Assembly (NCBI RefSeq): GCF_028769735.1
Contig: NW_026992304.1
Location: 62,001-126,000 of the forward strand
Origin: Zonotrichia leucophrys gambelii
Taxonomy: Eukaryota; Chordata; Aves; Passeriformes; Passerellidae
Length of the DNA stretch: 64,000 nucleotides
Reading direction: 5' to 3'
The notes under the pieces are model-generated. The model saw only the letters and a program-made list of their open reading frames with translations. It was not told where the DNA came from and made no database searches. The translations under genes and the position numbers were made by a program. This document shows positions 44,649-55,111 of the stretch, in pieces (the first letter of the stretch is position 1; the number at the start of each line of letters is the position of its first letter).

Positions 44649-45079
44649 TCCCGCATGGGAATCCGCCCCTCCCCCACCCCAGCCGGAATTATGGGGGGGG
44701 GGGTCGCCCCTCCCCCCATACCCCGCCTCTCCCCCACCCCCCAAAAACCAGGGGGGAGCCCAAAAATGGGGTGGGTGAGGGGCTGACCCAGTGGGGGAGG
44801 GGATTTGGAGACCCACCCCCCACAAAAGCTGCATGATCCTGATTGGCTGGGCCAGAACGAGGCCAAACCCTGGGGGGGGGAGGGGTCCCATCTCTGCCCC
44901 TCCCCACCCACGATTTTTTTCCCAATTTTAGATTTTTTTGGGGTTTTTTTTTGCCGCTTTCTTGGACGGAGAAATTTGTGCCAAACGTCGGGGGAGGGGC
45001 GGCCCGGCCCCTCCCCCCTTCCCCTCCCCCATCCTCCACCCAACCGCTGACCCCCCCCCCCCCCCCATAAAAATGGCCG

Positions 45080-46080
45080 TGACCTTTGACCCAAGAACGT
45101 CGCCATGGAGATGGGGGAGGGGTAGTGATGACGTCATTGTGGGGTGTCACCCACCCCTGTTACGTCACTGCTTCCAGCGGTGATGTTACTGCTGTGACGT
45201 CATCAGTGACCCTATGATGTCACTGGTTGCCATAGTTATGCCATCCTGTGATGTCACTGGTGGCCACGGTGGTGACATCTTGTGATGTCGTCGGTTGCCA
45301 TTATGATGTCATATATTGGCATGATGACATCATCCCATGACTGCACTGATGGTGATGTCATTGGTGACACTGTGACGTCATAAATCGTTGTGGTGGTATC
45401 GCCCAATGATGTCACTGCCCACAGTTTGTGATGTCACTGCTACGGCATCATTTTTTCCAGTGACGTCACCGGTTGCCATGGCAACATCGCCCTGTGGCGT
45501 CACTGGTGATGTCACCCCTGTGACATCATTTTACCCCAGTTGCCACGATAATGTCGCATTACGACATCACTGGTTGCTATGGCGATGCAAACACTGTGAT
45601 GTCAACTTTGCCCTGTGATGTCATTGGTTACACGAGTGATATCACCTGATGACGTCACTGGCTGCTATGGGCGACATTGCCCTATGATGTCATTGATCCC
45701 TGGGGCGACATCATCCTATGATGTCTTGGGTTGCCATGGTGACACCATCCCTGTGATTTCACTGGTGACCCTATGACATCACCAATGGAGTCGGTGATGT
45801 CACCTCATGGCATCACCCATTGCTACATTGACGCCACCCTATGATGTCACCAGTTGCCATGGAGACCGCCCCGTTGCTCTGGCAAGGGGCTCTGTCACCT
45901 TGTGATGTCACCGGTTACCATGGTGATGTAGCCACCGTGACGTCATCAGTATCCCCTATGACGTCATTAATCTAATGGGTGATATTGCCTGATGATGTCA
46001 CCGGTTGCCATGAAGACCACCCCCGTTGCCGCGGCGACATCACTGTGACCCCTCCCCGGTTGCCATGGAGACGCCCCTCC
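45080..46080. repeat. CRE and X-box minisatellite downstream of NLGN2
   Basis: About 1 kb in which TGATGTCA/TGACGTCA alternates with GGTTGCCATGG at a drifting period of some 40-60 bp. Perfect CREs TGACGTCA stand at 45129, 45195, 45373, 45461, 45650, 45938 and 45959. A perfect palindromic X-box GTTGCCATGGCAAC is at 45472-45485, and there are many one-mismatch forms of both. No open reading frame or exon is seen. Confidence 0.85.
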
Positions 46081-46510
46081 CCCCTCCACCATCTCCCCCC
46101 GCCCCTCCCCCACCCCAGAGCTTCTATTTTTATTCCCGGGGGGGCCGCGGGGGAAGGGGAGGGGTGGGGGAGGGGCGGGCGGGACCCCCCAGCGTTAGGG
46201 GGGAGGGGGGGGGGTTGGGGGAGGGGCGGGGGGAGGGGCGGCTCCCCGGGCGTTTTTAATTAAAAAAAAAAGAAAAAAAATTCCGGAAAAAAACCTAAAT
46301 TTCGGAACCCTGAAGTGATGGAGAGCTATGTGCGCGTGCGCTGGCGGCGGGGCTGGAAATGGCGAGATCCCATTGGCTGAGAGGAGGGGGGGTGAGGGGA
46401 CTGGGATAAACTGGGAGGGACTGGGGGGACTGGGACGGACTGGGATTGAACTGGAATAAACTAGAGGGGACTGGGATTGAACTGGGGCGAACTGGGACAA
46501 ACTGGAAAGG

Positions 46511-46897
46511 GCCGTTTTTCCGTGAAATCAGCCCAAAATGAGGCGTTTCCAGCCAAGGGGCGGTGAATCCCCTCTGGGCGATGGGAGGGTCGGCGCTGAG
46601 GGGACGGAAAGCGCAGGAAGAGCCAGAGGTGAGAGACCCCCAAAGCCCCGTCCCTCACCGCGGGAGCAGCCAGGACGCGGCGCTGGTGGAAAATGCCGTT
46701 TTTCCGTGAAACCCGCCCAAAACGAGGCGTTTCCCGCCGAGGGGCGGTGAATCCCCTCAGGGCGGTGGGAGGGGCGGCGCTGAGGGGACGGAAAGGGCGG
46801 GAAGCGGAGGCGCACGGGACGCCAGGGGGCGGTGCGTCAATCAGCCAATCAGCGGAGGCGCTGCGGCGGAGGAGGCGGGGCTTGCGACAGCGGGAAG
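46511..46897 (+). promoter_or_regulatory. AGFG2: AGFG2 promoter with a duplicated block of about 110 bp
   Basis: A block of about 110 bp beginning CCGTTTTTCCGTGAAA at 46511 is repeated at 46693, 182 bp downstream, about 88% alike. It includes GGCGTTTCCCGCC, an E2F-like site in the second copy. CGTCAATCAGCCAATCAGCG near 46833 gives a CCAAT box 60 bases before the ATG. Confidence 0.65.
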
Positions 46898-49000
46898 ATG
46901 GCGGCGGGCAGCGCCGGCACTGGGCCGGGAGCGGGGCCCGGCGGAGGCTCCGGAGCCCGCAGGGGCAGCGCGAGCCGGGACGCGGAGGCCGAGGTTTGGT
47001 GCCGGCGGGTGCGGGAGCTGGTGAGCGCGGTTCCCGCCAACCGGCTCTGCTTCGAATGCGGCCAGCGCGGCGTCACCTACGTGGACATCAGCGTGGGCAG
47101 CTTCGTGTGCACCGGCTGCTCGGGGGCGCTGTGAGCGGGGCATGGCCGGGGCGTGAGGGCGGGCCCGGGGGAGGAGCGGGGGCGGGACTAATTCACACCT
47201 GAGCGCGGTGGGCGGGGCCGCACTTCTTTAAGGTGTCATTGATTGGCTGTTCCCTTTGTGGGCGGGGCTCGGCGGGAGGGGGCGTGGCCGCGGCACGTGG
47301 CTTCACAGGCTGCGCTATTCGGGCGCCTCTTTTTGGGGACACAAAGCTCATTTTTGGGTGTTTACGGGCGCAGGGGGGGCGCTGACCCCCCGAATCCCCC
47401 CGCAGGCGGGGACTGAACCCCCCGCACCGCGTCAAGTCCATCTCCATGACCACGTTCAGCGAGGCCGAGGTGCTGTTCCTGCAGGCGCATGGCAATGAGG
47501 TAAGGGGATGGCTGCTGGGGGGGCTCTGCCGTGTCCATCCCACCCTGTCCCCGTCTCCACGGACCCTCCCCGGCCCCCCAGGCCTGCAGGAGGGTCTGGC
47601 TTGGCACCTTCGACCCCCGGACGTCGCTGCTCCCCGACTCCCGTGACCCCCAGAAGGTGAAGGAGTTCCTACAGGAGAAATACGAGAAGAAGCGATGGTA
47701 GGAAAGGGGCTGGGGACGTTTTTACGGGGGGCAGCACGGGGTGGGGACCCCTGAGATAATTGTTCCCCTCCCATGGCAGGTACGTGCCACCAGAACAAGT
47801 GAAAGAACAAGTGAAGCCCCCCCAAAGCACCTCAGCAGAGCCCGGGCCCCCCCAGCTCCTCCACGGGGACACAGGGACGCTGCCACAGGTGGGACTGGAC
47901 CCCTCCTGGGGGTGCCGAGGTGGGAACAGCCCCCCCTGACCCTGCGGTGCCCCCCCAGCCTCGCCCCGCTGCCCGAAAAGCCAGCACCGACCTCCTGGCT
48001 GACATCGGGGGGGACCCCTTCGCCAGCCCAGCTCCTGCCCCCGCCTTCGCAGCCTTCCCTGGTGAGCTTGGGGGTCTCGGGGACTCGGGGATGGGAGCAC
48101 GGGGGTCTCCAGTGACCTGGTAACCCCTGAGTGACCCCAGCTTTGTCCCCAGGCCCTGCCCCAGCCCGGTCTGCCTTCCCTGCTTTCGAGGCCTTTGGAA
48201 CCAGCCCTGGAGCACCCACGTTTGGGGGGGCTGTGCCCCCCTTCCACATCCCCCCCAGCACCACAGGTACCCCAAGAGCCCCCGGGACTCTTGGAGAGGG
48301 ACCAGGGAGGGGTTTGGTGCCACCCAGGTCTTTGGGACACCTGGAATTGATGGGCAAGGGGGTGATTGGGGTCTCCTCATCCCTTGGGGTGCTGGGGAGG
48401 GGGCTTGGGGTCCCACCATCCCTCCACGGTGACACCTGTGCCCACCCCCCAGGCTACACCAACCCCTTCACAGCTCCTGTGGCCCCCAGACCCTCCACAA
48501 ACCCCTTCGAGATCAACGGGCCTGGTGAGTGACCCCCTGAGCCCCCCCAATTCCCTGACCCCATTATTCCCTGACCAGGGTGGGTCTGGGACGCCTCTGA
48601 CCCCCAATTCCCTGACCAGGGTGGTGTGTGGGGGTCCCAATCCTCTGTCCCCTCTCTCAGGTGCTGCTTTCACCTTGCCCCCTGTTCCTGGGGGCTTCCC
48701 CAGCCCCTTCCAGGCCGATGGTAAGAGACGAGCGGGTTAAATATTGTTAAATTTTATATGTTTATAAACTGTCCACCCTCCCACTGACCCCTCCCCATTT
48801 TTCCCCCCTCAGGTTTGCCTTTCTCTGGGTTCAGCGTTGCCAAAGCTTCCACCAACCCCTTCGTGGTGAGCACCGGGGGGTTGACGGGGGGTCCGGGCCC
48901 CCTTTCCCTGCCGCTGACACCCCCTGTGCCCCCCCAGACCGTCCCGGCCCCGGCGGCGCCGTTTGGGATCCGGCACCGGGCCACCAACCCCTTCCTATGA
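46898..49000 (+). CDS. AGFG2: AGFG2, ArfGAP-domain FG-repeat adaptor
   Basis: Member of the AGFG (HRB-like) family, adaptors with an ArfGAP-type zinc finger and NPF motifs that bind EH-domain endocytic proteins. Exons: 46898-47130, 47406-47499, 47582-47697, 47780-47888, 47959-48061, 48153-48266, 48453-48524, 48661-48720, 48813-48865, 48938-49000; 338 aa (human about 480). The finger is C-x2-C-x16-C-x2-C in CFECGQRGVTYVDISVGSFV then CTGC. VKEFLQEKYEKKRWYVPP and KASTDLLADIGGDPF are diagnostic. NPF motifs occur in TNPFTAP, TNPFEIN, TNPFVV and the terminal ATNPFL. It is shorter than mammalian forms because the Gly/Ser/Pro-rich FG region is compressed. The ATG lies within AAGATGGCGGCG, a YY1-type initiator-like sequence. 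Confidence 0.96.
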
Positions 49001-49159
49001 CCACAGCTGCTCCCTGGGGGCCCCGCAGCACACGGCCTCTCCGCCGGGACCAGGTTTTATTTTTGTTCCGAGAGATTTATCGCGATATCTAATATATATT
49101 CGGTAAAAACGGCTCCGATCCGTCTCGCTGCGTTGCCGCGCCGAGACCTCCCCTCACGG

Positions 49160-49370
49160 CTTCGGTAAAGATGGCGGCCTCCTCTTAGGGCTCTGCCCTC
49201 GGTAAAGATGGCGGCCATGGGTGAAGCCTCCTCTTCACGGCTTTGCCCTCATTGAAGATGGCGTCACCAGAGCCCCCTATGTGCCCTCAGCCATGATGGC
49301 GCCCTGGGCCTCACCCCCTGAAGGTGCGGCCATGGCAGCCTGCCCTCAACAAAGATGGCGCCAGGGGAAA
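49160..49370. repeat. AAGATGGCGGC (YY1-type) array in the AGFG2 3' region
   Basis: A roughly 45-bp unit (CTCGGTAAAGATGGCGGCC) repeats just after the AGFG2 stop. AAGATGGCGGC is at 49168 and 49205, AAGATGGCG at 49255 and 49352, and a TGATGGCGCC variant near 49294. It matches the YY1 consensus and the AGFG2 start context. Confidence 0.75.
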
Positions 49371-49789
49371 TTACCGGTGTTGGCCATTAACGAAGGCACC
49401 GGGGGGGGGGGGGAAATTAACGGAGGCACCGAGGGGGGCGGAGGGGAATTAACGGAGGCACCGGGGGGAGACCGACGCCCCCAGCCCCTCCTGCGGGGCC
49501 CGGGCCCGGCTCGGCTCCTCCCGCACCTGCTGGGGAAGGGCGGAATTAGCGGCGGAGCTTTGGGGACGGGGTTGGGGGGGGACACACGGGGCGGCACAGC
49601 ACAGCTTGGGGGGCGGGGGGCGTCCCCTTTTGGGCACAGAAAGGGCGAAAACGGACAAAAAGCTGAGCGGTGGCAGCAGGAGAGGGGCAGGACTGAACCC
49701 CCCCGCCCCGGGGTTTGGTCCCAGCCGGTGATCGGTGTCACAAAGGGACAGGGATGTACCAAGTCTGATTTTGAGGGGGGTATCCACAC

Positions 49790-50070
49790 TCAGAAACAAA
49801 ACTATTACTGTTATAATAATTAGAGCGACAGCCCTATATTAGTTAAATATAATAATTTTAATAATAATATTTAATTACAATAAGTTTTGGTCATCCTTAT
49901 TTTAGTGTTCCTCCGCCATAATTAAGTTACAATTAACTGTAATAATTAACTTATGTTCACAGTCCTGTATAACAACTCATTATAATACCTCATTATTATA
50001 ATAGTGACAACTTATTATAATAATAAAACTCATAATAATAACTCATAATTAATTATAATATGAATAATTG
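49790..50070. other. AT-rich island between convergent AGFG2 and LRCH4
   Basis: 280 bp of almost pure A/T built of TAATAATTATAA units in an otherwise GC-rich window. It holds AATAAA on plus (50022-50027) and several TTATTATAA stretches. Position between two 3' ends suggests a shared bidirectional polyadenylation/termination zone, though it could be a decayed insertion. Confidence 0.5.
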
Positions 50071-50272
50071 AGTTCACACCCCCAGGGGGGCACGGGGTGT
50101 TCAGCCCCTCCCCCTTCCCTGCCTCAGTTTCCCCAGCGTTAAGGCACAAGACAAAGGGGAGGGGACGAGAAAAGGTGCAAAGATCGGGACCCCCCTGGGG
50201 GTTTGGGGGTTCCCCCGGGTCCAGGGATCTCCCCCAAGTTCTGGGGGGTTCCCCGGGTTTTTGGGGGGTCCC

Positions 50273-53200
50273 TCAGCAGCCAAAGAGCGCGCGGTGTGCG
50301 GCCAGGAGCAGCGCCATGAGGAGGCCGTAGAAGAGGACGAAGAGCAGCCCGGGGGGGGAGCGCCGGGGGTGGGGGGGCTTCACCTGGTGGGGGGGGACCC
50401 TCGCGTCAGCCCTGGGAGGGTGCGGGACCCCCCCCCTCAATCAATCCCACCAGGAACCTCCCCAAATCAATCCCACCACCCCCCTCAGAAAAGGACCCCC
50501 CCCCCTTAATCAATCCCACCAGGAACCTCCCCAAATCAATCCCAACACCCCCCTCAGAACAGGACCCCCCCCTCAATCAATCCCACCCCCCAGAATGGGA
50601 CGCCCCACCAGAATGGGACTCCTCCCAAATCAATCCCAACCCCCCCCAGCTCGGTACCTCGGAGGGCGGCGGCGTCCGGCGGGGGCTGGGGGGGCCCTGG
50701 GGGGGTAAAAGAGGGAGTCAGGGGGGGTTTGGGGGTCATTTTTGGAGTTGGGGGTAAAAATGGGGTTTGGGGGGTGATGGTTGAGGGGTCAGGGGGTCAA
50801 AAAGGGGGTTTGGGGGTGTTTATTTGGGGTTAGGGGGTAAAAAAGGGGATTTGGGGGCTGTTTTGGGGTACTTTAGGGCAGTTTTGGGGTCCCATTCACA
50901 GCCCAGGGCCGCAGCCGCTCAGGGCAGTTTTGGGGCTGTTTTGGGGTTATTTTGGGGCAGTTTTAGGGCAGTCACTCACCGCCCAGGGCCGCAGCCGCGC
51001 CGCCACACGCCCCAGCAGCTCCAGGTCCCCCCCCAGCTCCTCCGGCAGCCGCAGCTGCAGCAGCGCCTCGAGGCTCTGCGGGGTGGGGGGCACAGCAGGG
51101 ACCCCCCGAGCGAGTCAGGGGGGCACAGAGCCGCAGATCCCCCCCAAAATACCCGGGGAGGGGATGGGGGCGTTACCTGGCGCAGCTCAGCCATCAGCTG
51201 GTCGGGGTCCGGGGGGGCTGCGGGGACATTCGAGGGGTCAGGGGGCACTGGGGAGGGGTCACAGGGGAGTTTTTGGGGCCAGGGGCTGGGGAGGGGACAC
51301 TTTGGGGACACTGTCATACCTGGCTTGGTGGCACTGTGCGAGGAGAAAGAGGAGGAGGAGGAGGACGATGAGGAAGGGCTGAGGCAGGCGCCGGGTTTTG
51401 GGGGTCCGGGGGCTCCATCAGGGTCCTGGGGGGGTCTCCGGGGAGGGGTCCTGAGGGGGTGAGAGCAGCCAGTGCCCGGCCCGTGTCCCTCTGTCCCATC
51501 CCATTCCCAATCCCATCCCAGCGCCCCAATTCCCAGTGCCCATTTCCCAATCCCAAACCCCAGTTCCCAATCCCTGAACACAATTCCCAGTCCCCAATTC
51601 CCAGTTCTCAGTCCCCATTTCCCAATCCCAATTCCCAGTCCCCAATTCCCATTCCCAGTCCCAAACTCCAATTCCCACTCCCCAAACCTCAAACCCCACT
51701 CCCATTTCCCAGTACCTGTCCCAGTCCCCATTCCCATTTCCCAATTCCCCTTCCCCTGTACCTGTCCCGGCTCCTCTCCCTCTCTCTCTCCATCCACACC
51801 TCCAGGTTCTTGGGGCGCCGCCGGCAATTGGGGACCCCCCTGCAGGGACGGGGGGTGGGGGGGTCAGACCCCCTCAAACCCCCCAGAGCCCTCCCAGAGC
51901 CCCCAGACCCCTCACCTGCTGCCCTCAGGGCTGTCACCTCTCGGGGTCTGGCTCTGCTGCTCCTGGGGGGGACAAAGGGGGGGTCAGGATTTGGGGGAAA
52001 ACCCCAAAATTTTGGGGGGGATCAGAGATTTGGGGGGTGACATCACCTCGGGCGAGGGCTCCTCCTCCAGCTGCTCCGGGTCACTGTCACCGGCTGTGGG
52101 GACATTGGGGTGACAGGGGGGGTCCCCAAAAGGTGACAGAGGGTCCTAGGGGGGTTTTGGGGACCCCGGGTAGGATTTTGGGGACCCTCTCCCCTCACCT
52201 GCCCCGCCGTGCATCTCCCTGTGCTGCCGGGACGGCTCCGAGGACTCATCCGAGCACTGAAACGGTGCCAAAGAGGGTGCAGGGTTGGGAACACCCCAAA
52301 TCCCCCCGAAATTCCCCCAAAACGCCCCCAAATCCCACCTCGTTCCCCGACCAGCGCTTGCTGCCGCTGTCCACGCTGTGGAAGCCGGAGTCCAGCCCCC
52401 CTCGCTGCCGGAGGGGACACGGCTCGTCCGGGGGGCTGCGGGGAGGGGGCAAACAGCGCTCAGAGAGACCCAAAAACCCCAAAAACAGCGGGGCGACCCT
52501 CCCCGAGCCCCCCCTTTACCATGCGGGCACGGGATGGGCGGCAGCCTCGGCTTCCAGGTACTTGAAGATGTGGACTTTGCCCTTCAGGCAGATCTGGGGG
52601 GCACAGAGTGCTCAGCCGCAGCTTTTGGGGGGTCGGGGGGCTCCCCGGGACCCTCCTCACCTGCGCAGGGGGGAACTGGAGCGGGTTGTTGTCCGCCAGG
52701 AGCGTCTGGAGGTGCCGCAGGCGGCGGAAGCAGCGCGGAATCGCCACCACCCGGTTGCAGGAGAAATCCAGGCGGACCAGGGGCAGCTCCGAGAGCTCTG
52801 CCGGGGGGAACACGGGATGGAGGGAACCCCCAAAAGCGGCGTGACCCCCTCCCCAGGACCCTCACCCACCCGCGGGCAGCTCCGAGAGCTCTGCCGGTGG
52901 GACACGGGATGGAGGGGAGATCGAGGGGACCCCCCAGGACCCTCACCCACCCGCGGGCAGCTGCGAGAGCTCTGCCGGTGGGACACGGGATTGAGGGGAG
53001 ATCGAGGGGACCCCCCAGGACCCTCACCCACCCGCGGGCAGCTGCGAGAGCTCTGCCGGTGGGACACGGGATTGAGGGGAGATCGAGGGGACCCCCCAGG
53101 ACCCTCACCCACCCTCGGGCAGCGCCGCCAGCTGGTTCCGCCGCACGTTGAGGTCCCGCAGCGCCCGCAGCTGCCCCAGCCCCGGCGGCAGCGCCCGCAG

Positions 53201-54233
53201 CCGGTTACAGCCCACGTCCTGCGGGGCGAGACGGGGCTCAGCGGGGCCCGGCGCGGCCCCGCGGGGTCCCTCCGGCCCGGGCCAGGCTCACCAGCTGCCG
53301 CAGCGTGCGGAGGGCGCCCAGGTTCGGCGGCAGCCGGGCCAGGCGGTTGTTGCTGGCGTTGAGGACGCGGAGCGGCAGCAGGCACAGGCAGGCGGGCAGC
53401 GAGCTGAGCTGGTTGCGGCTGCGGAGGGGACACGGCGGGCTCAGGGGCACCGCTGGAGCCTCCCGGTCACACCGGCGGGGCTGGAGCATACCTGAGGTCC
53501 AGGTGAGCCAGGGCCTGCAGGTTGGCGATGGCCGGGGGGACGCTGCGCAGGCAGTTGTGGTGCAGGCTCAGCCCTTCCAGAGACACCAGGCGGCAGGCGG
53601 CCTCCGGCACCTCCCCGAAACGGTTCCGGGACAGGTCTGGAGGGAGCCGGGGCAGCGTGTGGGACAGCGGAGGGGACCCGCAGGGATGGGGCATTCCCGG
53701 GAATAGGGAACGACAGGGACAAGGCAGCCTCAGGAAGGGACTAATGGGGATAAAGGACGCCTCGGGATAAGGACAGGGGACGCAGATCCGCGGGGACAGC
53801 GGTGCTGATGGATCCCGAGCCGCCCGGCTGAAGCTCGGGGACGCTGAAGCCGCCGGACCGCCCGGACCGGGAGCTCCGGCTCGTCCCGTCCCGGCGCCTC
53901 CGGCAGCTCCCGCGGGCCTCGGGCTCCGGGACGCGCCGAGGGAGGCGGGGCAGCCGCAGTTTCCCCTGGGAAACACCCCGAGGGACCCGGGGCTGTGGGG
54001 AGGGGTCGGGGGTCCTGCCCTGGGGCCGCGGCCTCACCGGCCTGAGTGGTATCGCTGAGGTCCCAGCGCCGCGCCGCCGCCGCCGGGAAGGCGCGCAGCC
54101 GCCGGCCGGCCAGGCTGAGGGTACCGGAGGCCTCTGCTTCTTCCAGGGCGCGCTCCGTGCCGGCTCCTCCGGGCAGACGGCCCGGCAGCGGCGGCGGCTC
54201 AGCCGGGACAGCCCCCAGCGCCCCCGCCGCCAT
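50273..54233 (-). CDS. LRCH4: LRCH4, leucine-rich repeat and CH-domain membrane protein
   Basis: Single-pass membrane protein with N-terminal LRRs; mammalian LRCH4 modulates Toll-like receptor responses. Exons from the start: 54038-54233, 53492-53636, 53292-53418, 53113-53218, 52661-52797, 52520-52593, 52339-52435, 52199-52256, 52047-52093, 51916-51962, 51762-51839, 51320-51450, 51177-51217, 50980-51075, 50658-50696, 50273-50383; 509 aa (human 683). LRRs run from DLSRNRFGEVPEAACRLVSL to LDFSCNRVVAIPRCF. GLDSGFHSVDSGSKRWSGNE is a signature of the family. A remnant CH start (DQLMAELRQ, LEALLQLRLPEEL) leads straight to a Pro-rich linker and a C-terminal TM segment (LLFVLFYGLLMALLLAA). The rest of the CH domain is not found. 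The 39-nt exon 50658-50696 is the least certain; its acceptor was chosen to keep frame. Confidence 0.9.
50384..50979 (-). repeat. LRCH4: LRCH4 3' introns: CAATCAATCCCACC array, TTTTGGGG array, exon-edge copy
   Basis: 50430-50640 repeats CAATCAATCCCACCAGGAAC. 50700-50975 is TTTTGGGGTTA-rich and holds a copy (about 50895-50925) of the exon ending LRPWA with its donor altered to GTGAAT. No CH-domain coding text is found here. Confidence 0.7.
51480..51745. repeat. CCAATTCCCAGTCCC array in an LRCH4 intron
   Basis: Irregular 6-12-bp units (CCCAATTCCCAGTCC). It fills the intron between the 51320-51450 and 51762-51839 exons. Confidence 0.8.
52866..53113 (-). repeat. LRCH4: 81-bp repeat generating three 21-nt micro-exon-like units in LRCH4
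   Basis: Between LRCH4 exons 4 and 5 three units at 52870-52890, 52951-52971 and 53032-53052 each run from CGGCAG (acceptor) to GTGGGTGAG (donor). Each is 21 nt in phase 1-1 and codes ELSELPA or ELSQLPA. The spacing is exactly 81 bp and continues to the real exon 4 donor at 53113. Each unit joins the start of exon 5 to the donor of exon 4. Confidence 0.85.
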
Positions 54234-54760
54234 GGCGGACCCAGAGCTCCGCTCGCCGCGGCCGCCGCTGCCCGACTGAACCCCGGACGCTTCCGGACCC
54301 CGCCGCGGGGGCGGGGCCAGAGTGGCAGCCAGTCAGAGCAAGGGGCGCGAGGGGACACGGCGAATCGGAGAGGGACAGTGGGGGGCGCTGCCTGGAGAAA
54401 CGCGGAAGTTTGGTCTTTGATTGATAGGTAGGTTGAACAAATCGTCGTCAAGTGATGGGGGATGCTGCCCAACTGCAGCCAATCACAGCTAAAGCACAAT
54501 CTCCACCAATCGCGGGGAGCTCGTTGCCTGGCAACGGCAACGAGAATTTTGGCATCAGCCAATCGAAACAGAGGAGGTGGGAGCAGCGCCCGAGATTGAC
54601 GCGGCGCCAACCAATCGCGTTTGACGCAAAAGCGGGATAATAAAAACCCTGCGCGTGGCCGGGGCGTGACGGCTCCACCAATCAGGAGTTACGGCAATGA
54701 TTGACAAACAGGGAAGGCTTGGAGGCCACGCCCCGGTCCTTCAGCCCCGCCCACCGCTCC
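54234..54760 (-). promoter_or_regulatory. LRCH4: LRCH4 promoter: CCAAT cluster with perfect X-box
   Basis: GC-rich start then a CCAAT cluster: CCAATCACAG (54478), CCAATCGCG (54506), CCAATCGAAA (54559), CCAATCGCG (54611), CCAATCAGG (54678). A palindromic X-box GTTGCCTGGCAAC lies at 54523-54535 and a TTTTATTATCC AT box near 54640. LRCH4 reads leftwards from 54233; no rightward gene start is seen, PCOLCE ending at 55047. Confidence 0.6.
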
Positions 54761-54784
54761 TCTTAAAGGAGCCGCACCTTTTCA

Positions 54785-54990
54785 AGGGGGGGGGTCCCCA
54801 TTTTGAGGGTCCCATTTTCTGGGTCTCACTTTGGGATCCAGTTTTGAGGGTCCCATTTTGGGGGTCCTATTTTTAGGGTTCCATTTTGAGAGTCCCATTT
54901 TGAGGGTCCTATTTTGGGGCTCCCATTTTGAGGTCCCACTTTGAGAATTCCATTTTGGAGTCCCCATTTTGAGGTCTCCCCTTTGACTGC
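54785..54990. repeat. GGGTCCCATTTTGAGGGTCC array
   Basis: About ten units of 17-18 bp, TCCCATTTTGAGGG, just beyond the PCOLCE 3' end. Confidence 0.8.
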
Positions 54991-55046
54991 GTCGCCCGGC
55001 CTCTTTGCCCCCAGACCCCTCACACACACGCTCCATCTCTGCACCC

Positions 55047-55052
55047 TTTATT
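55047..55052 (-). terminator. PCOLCE: PCOLCE polyadenylation signal
   Basis: Minus-strand AATAAA (plus TTTATT) 60 bases past the PCOLCE stop at 55112. Confidence 0.75.
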
Positions 55053-55111
55053 ACCGAATGCTCGGGGGGCACCCCCGCGGCCCGGGGCGGGGGTCTCAGG
55101 GCCGGGGTCCC

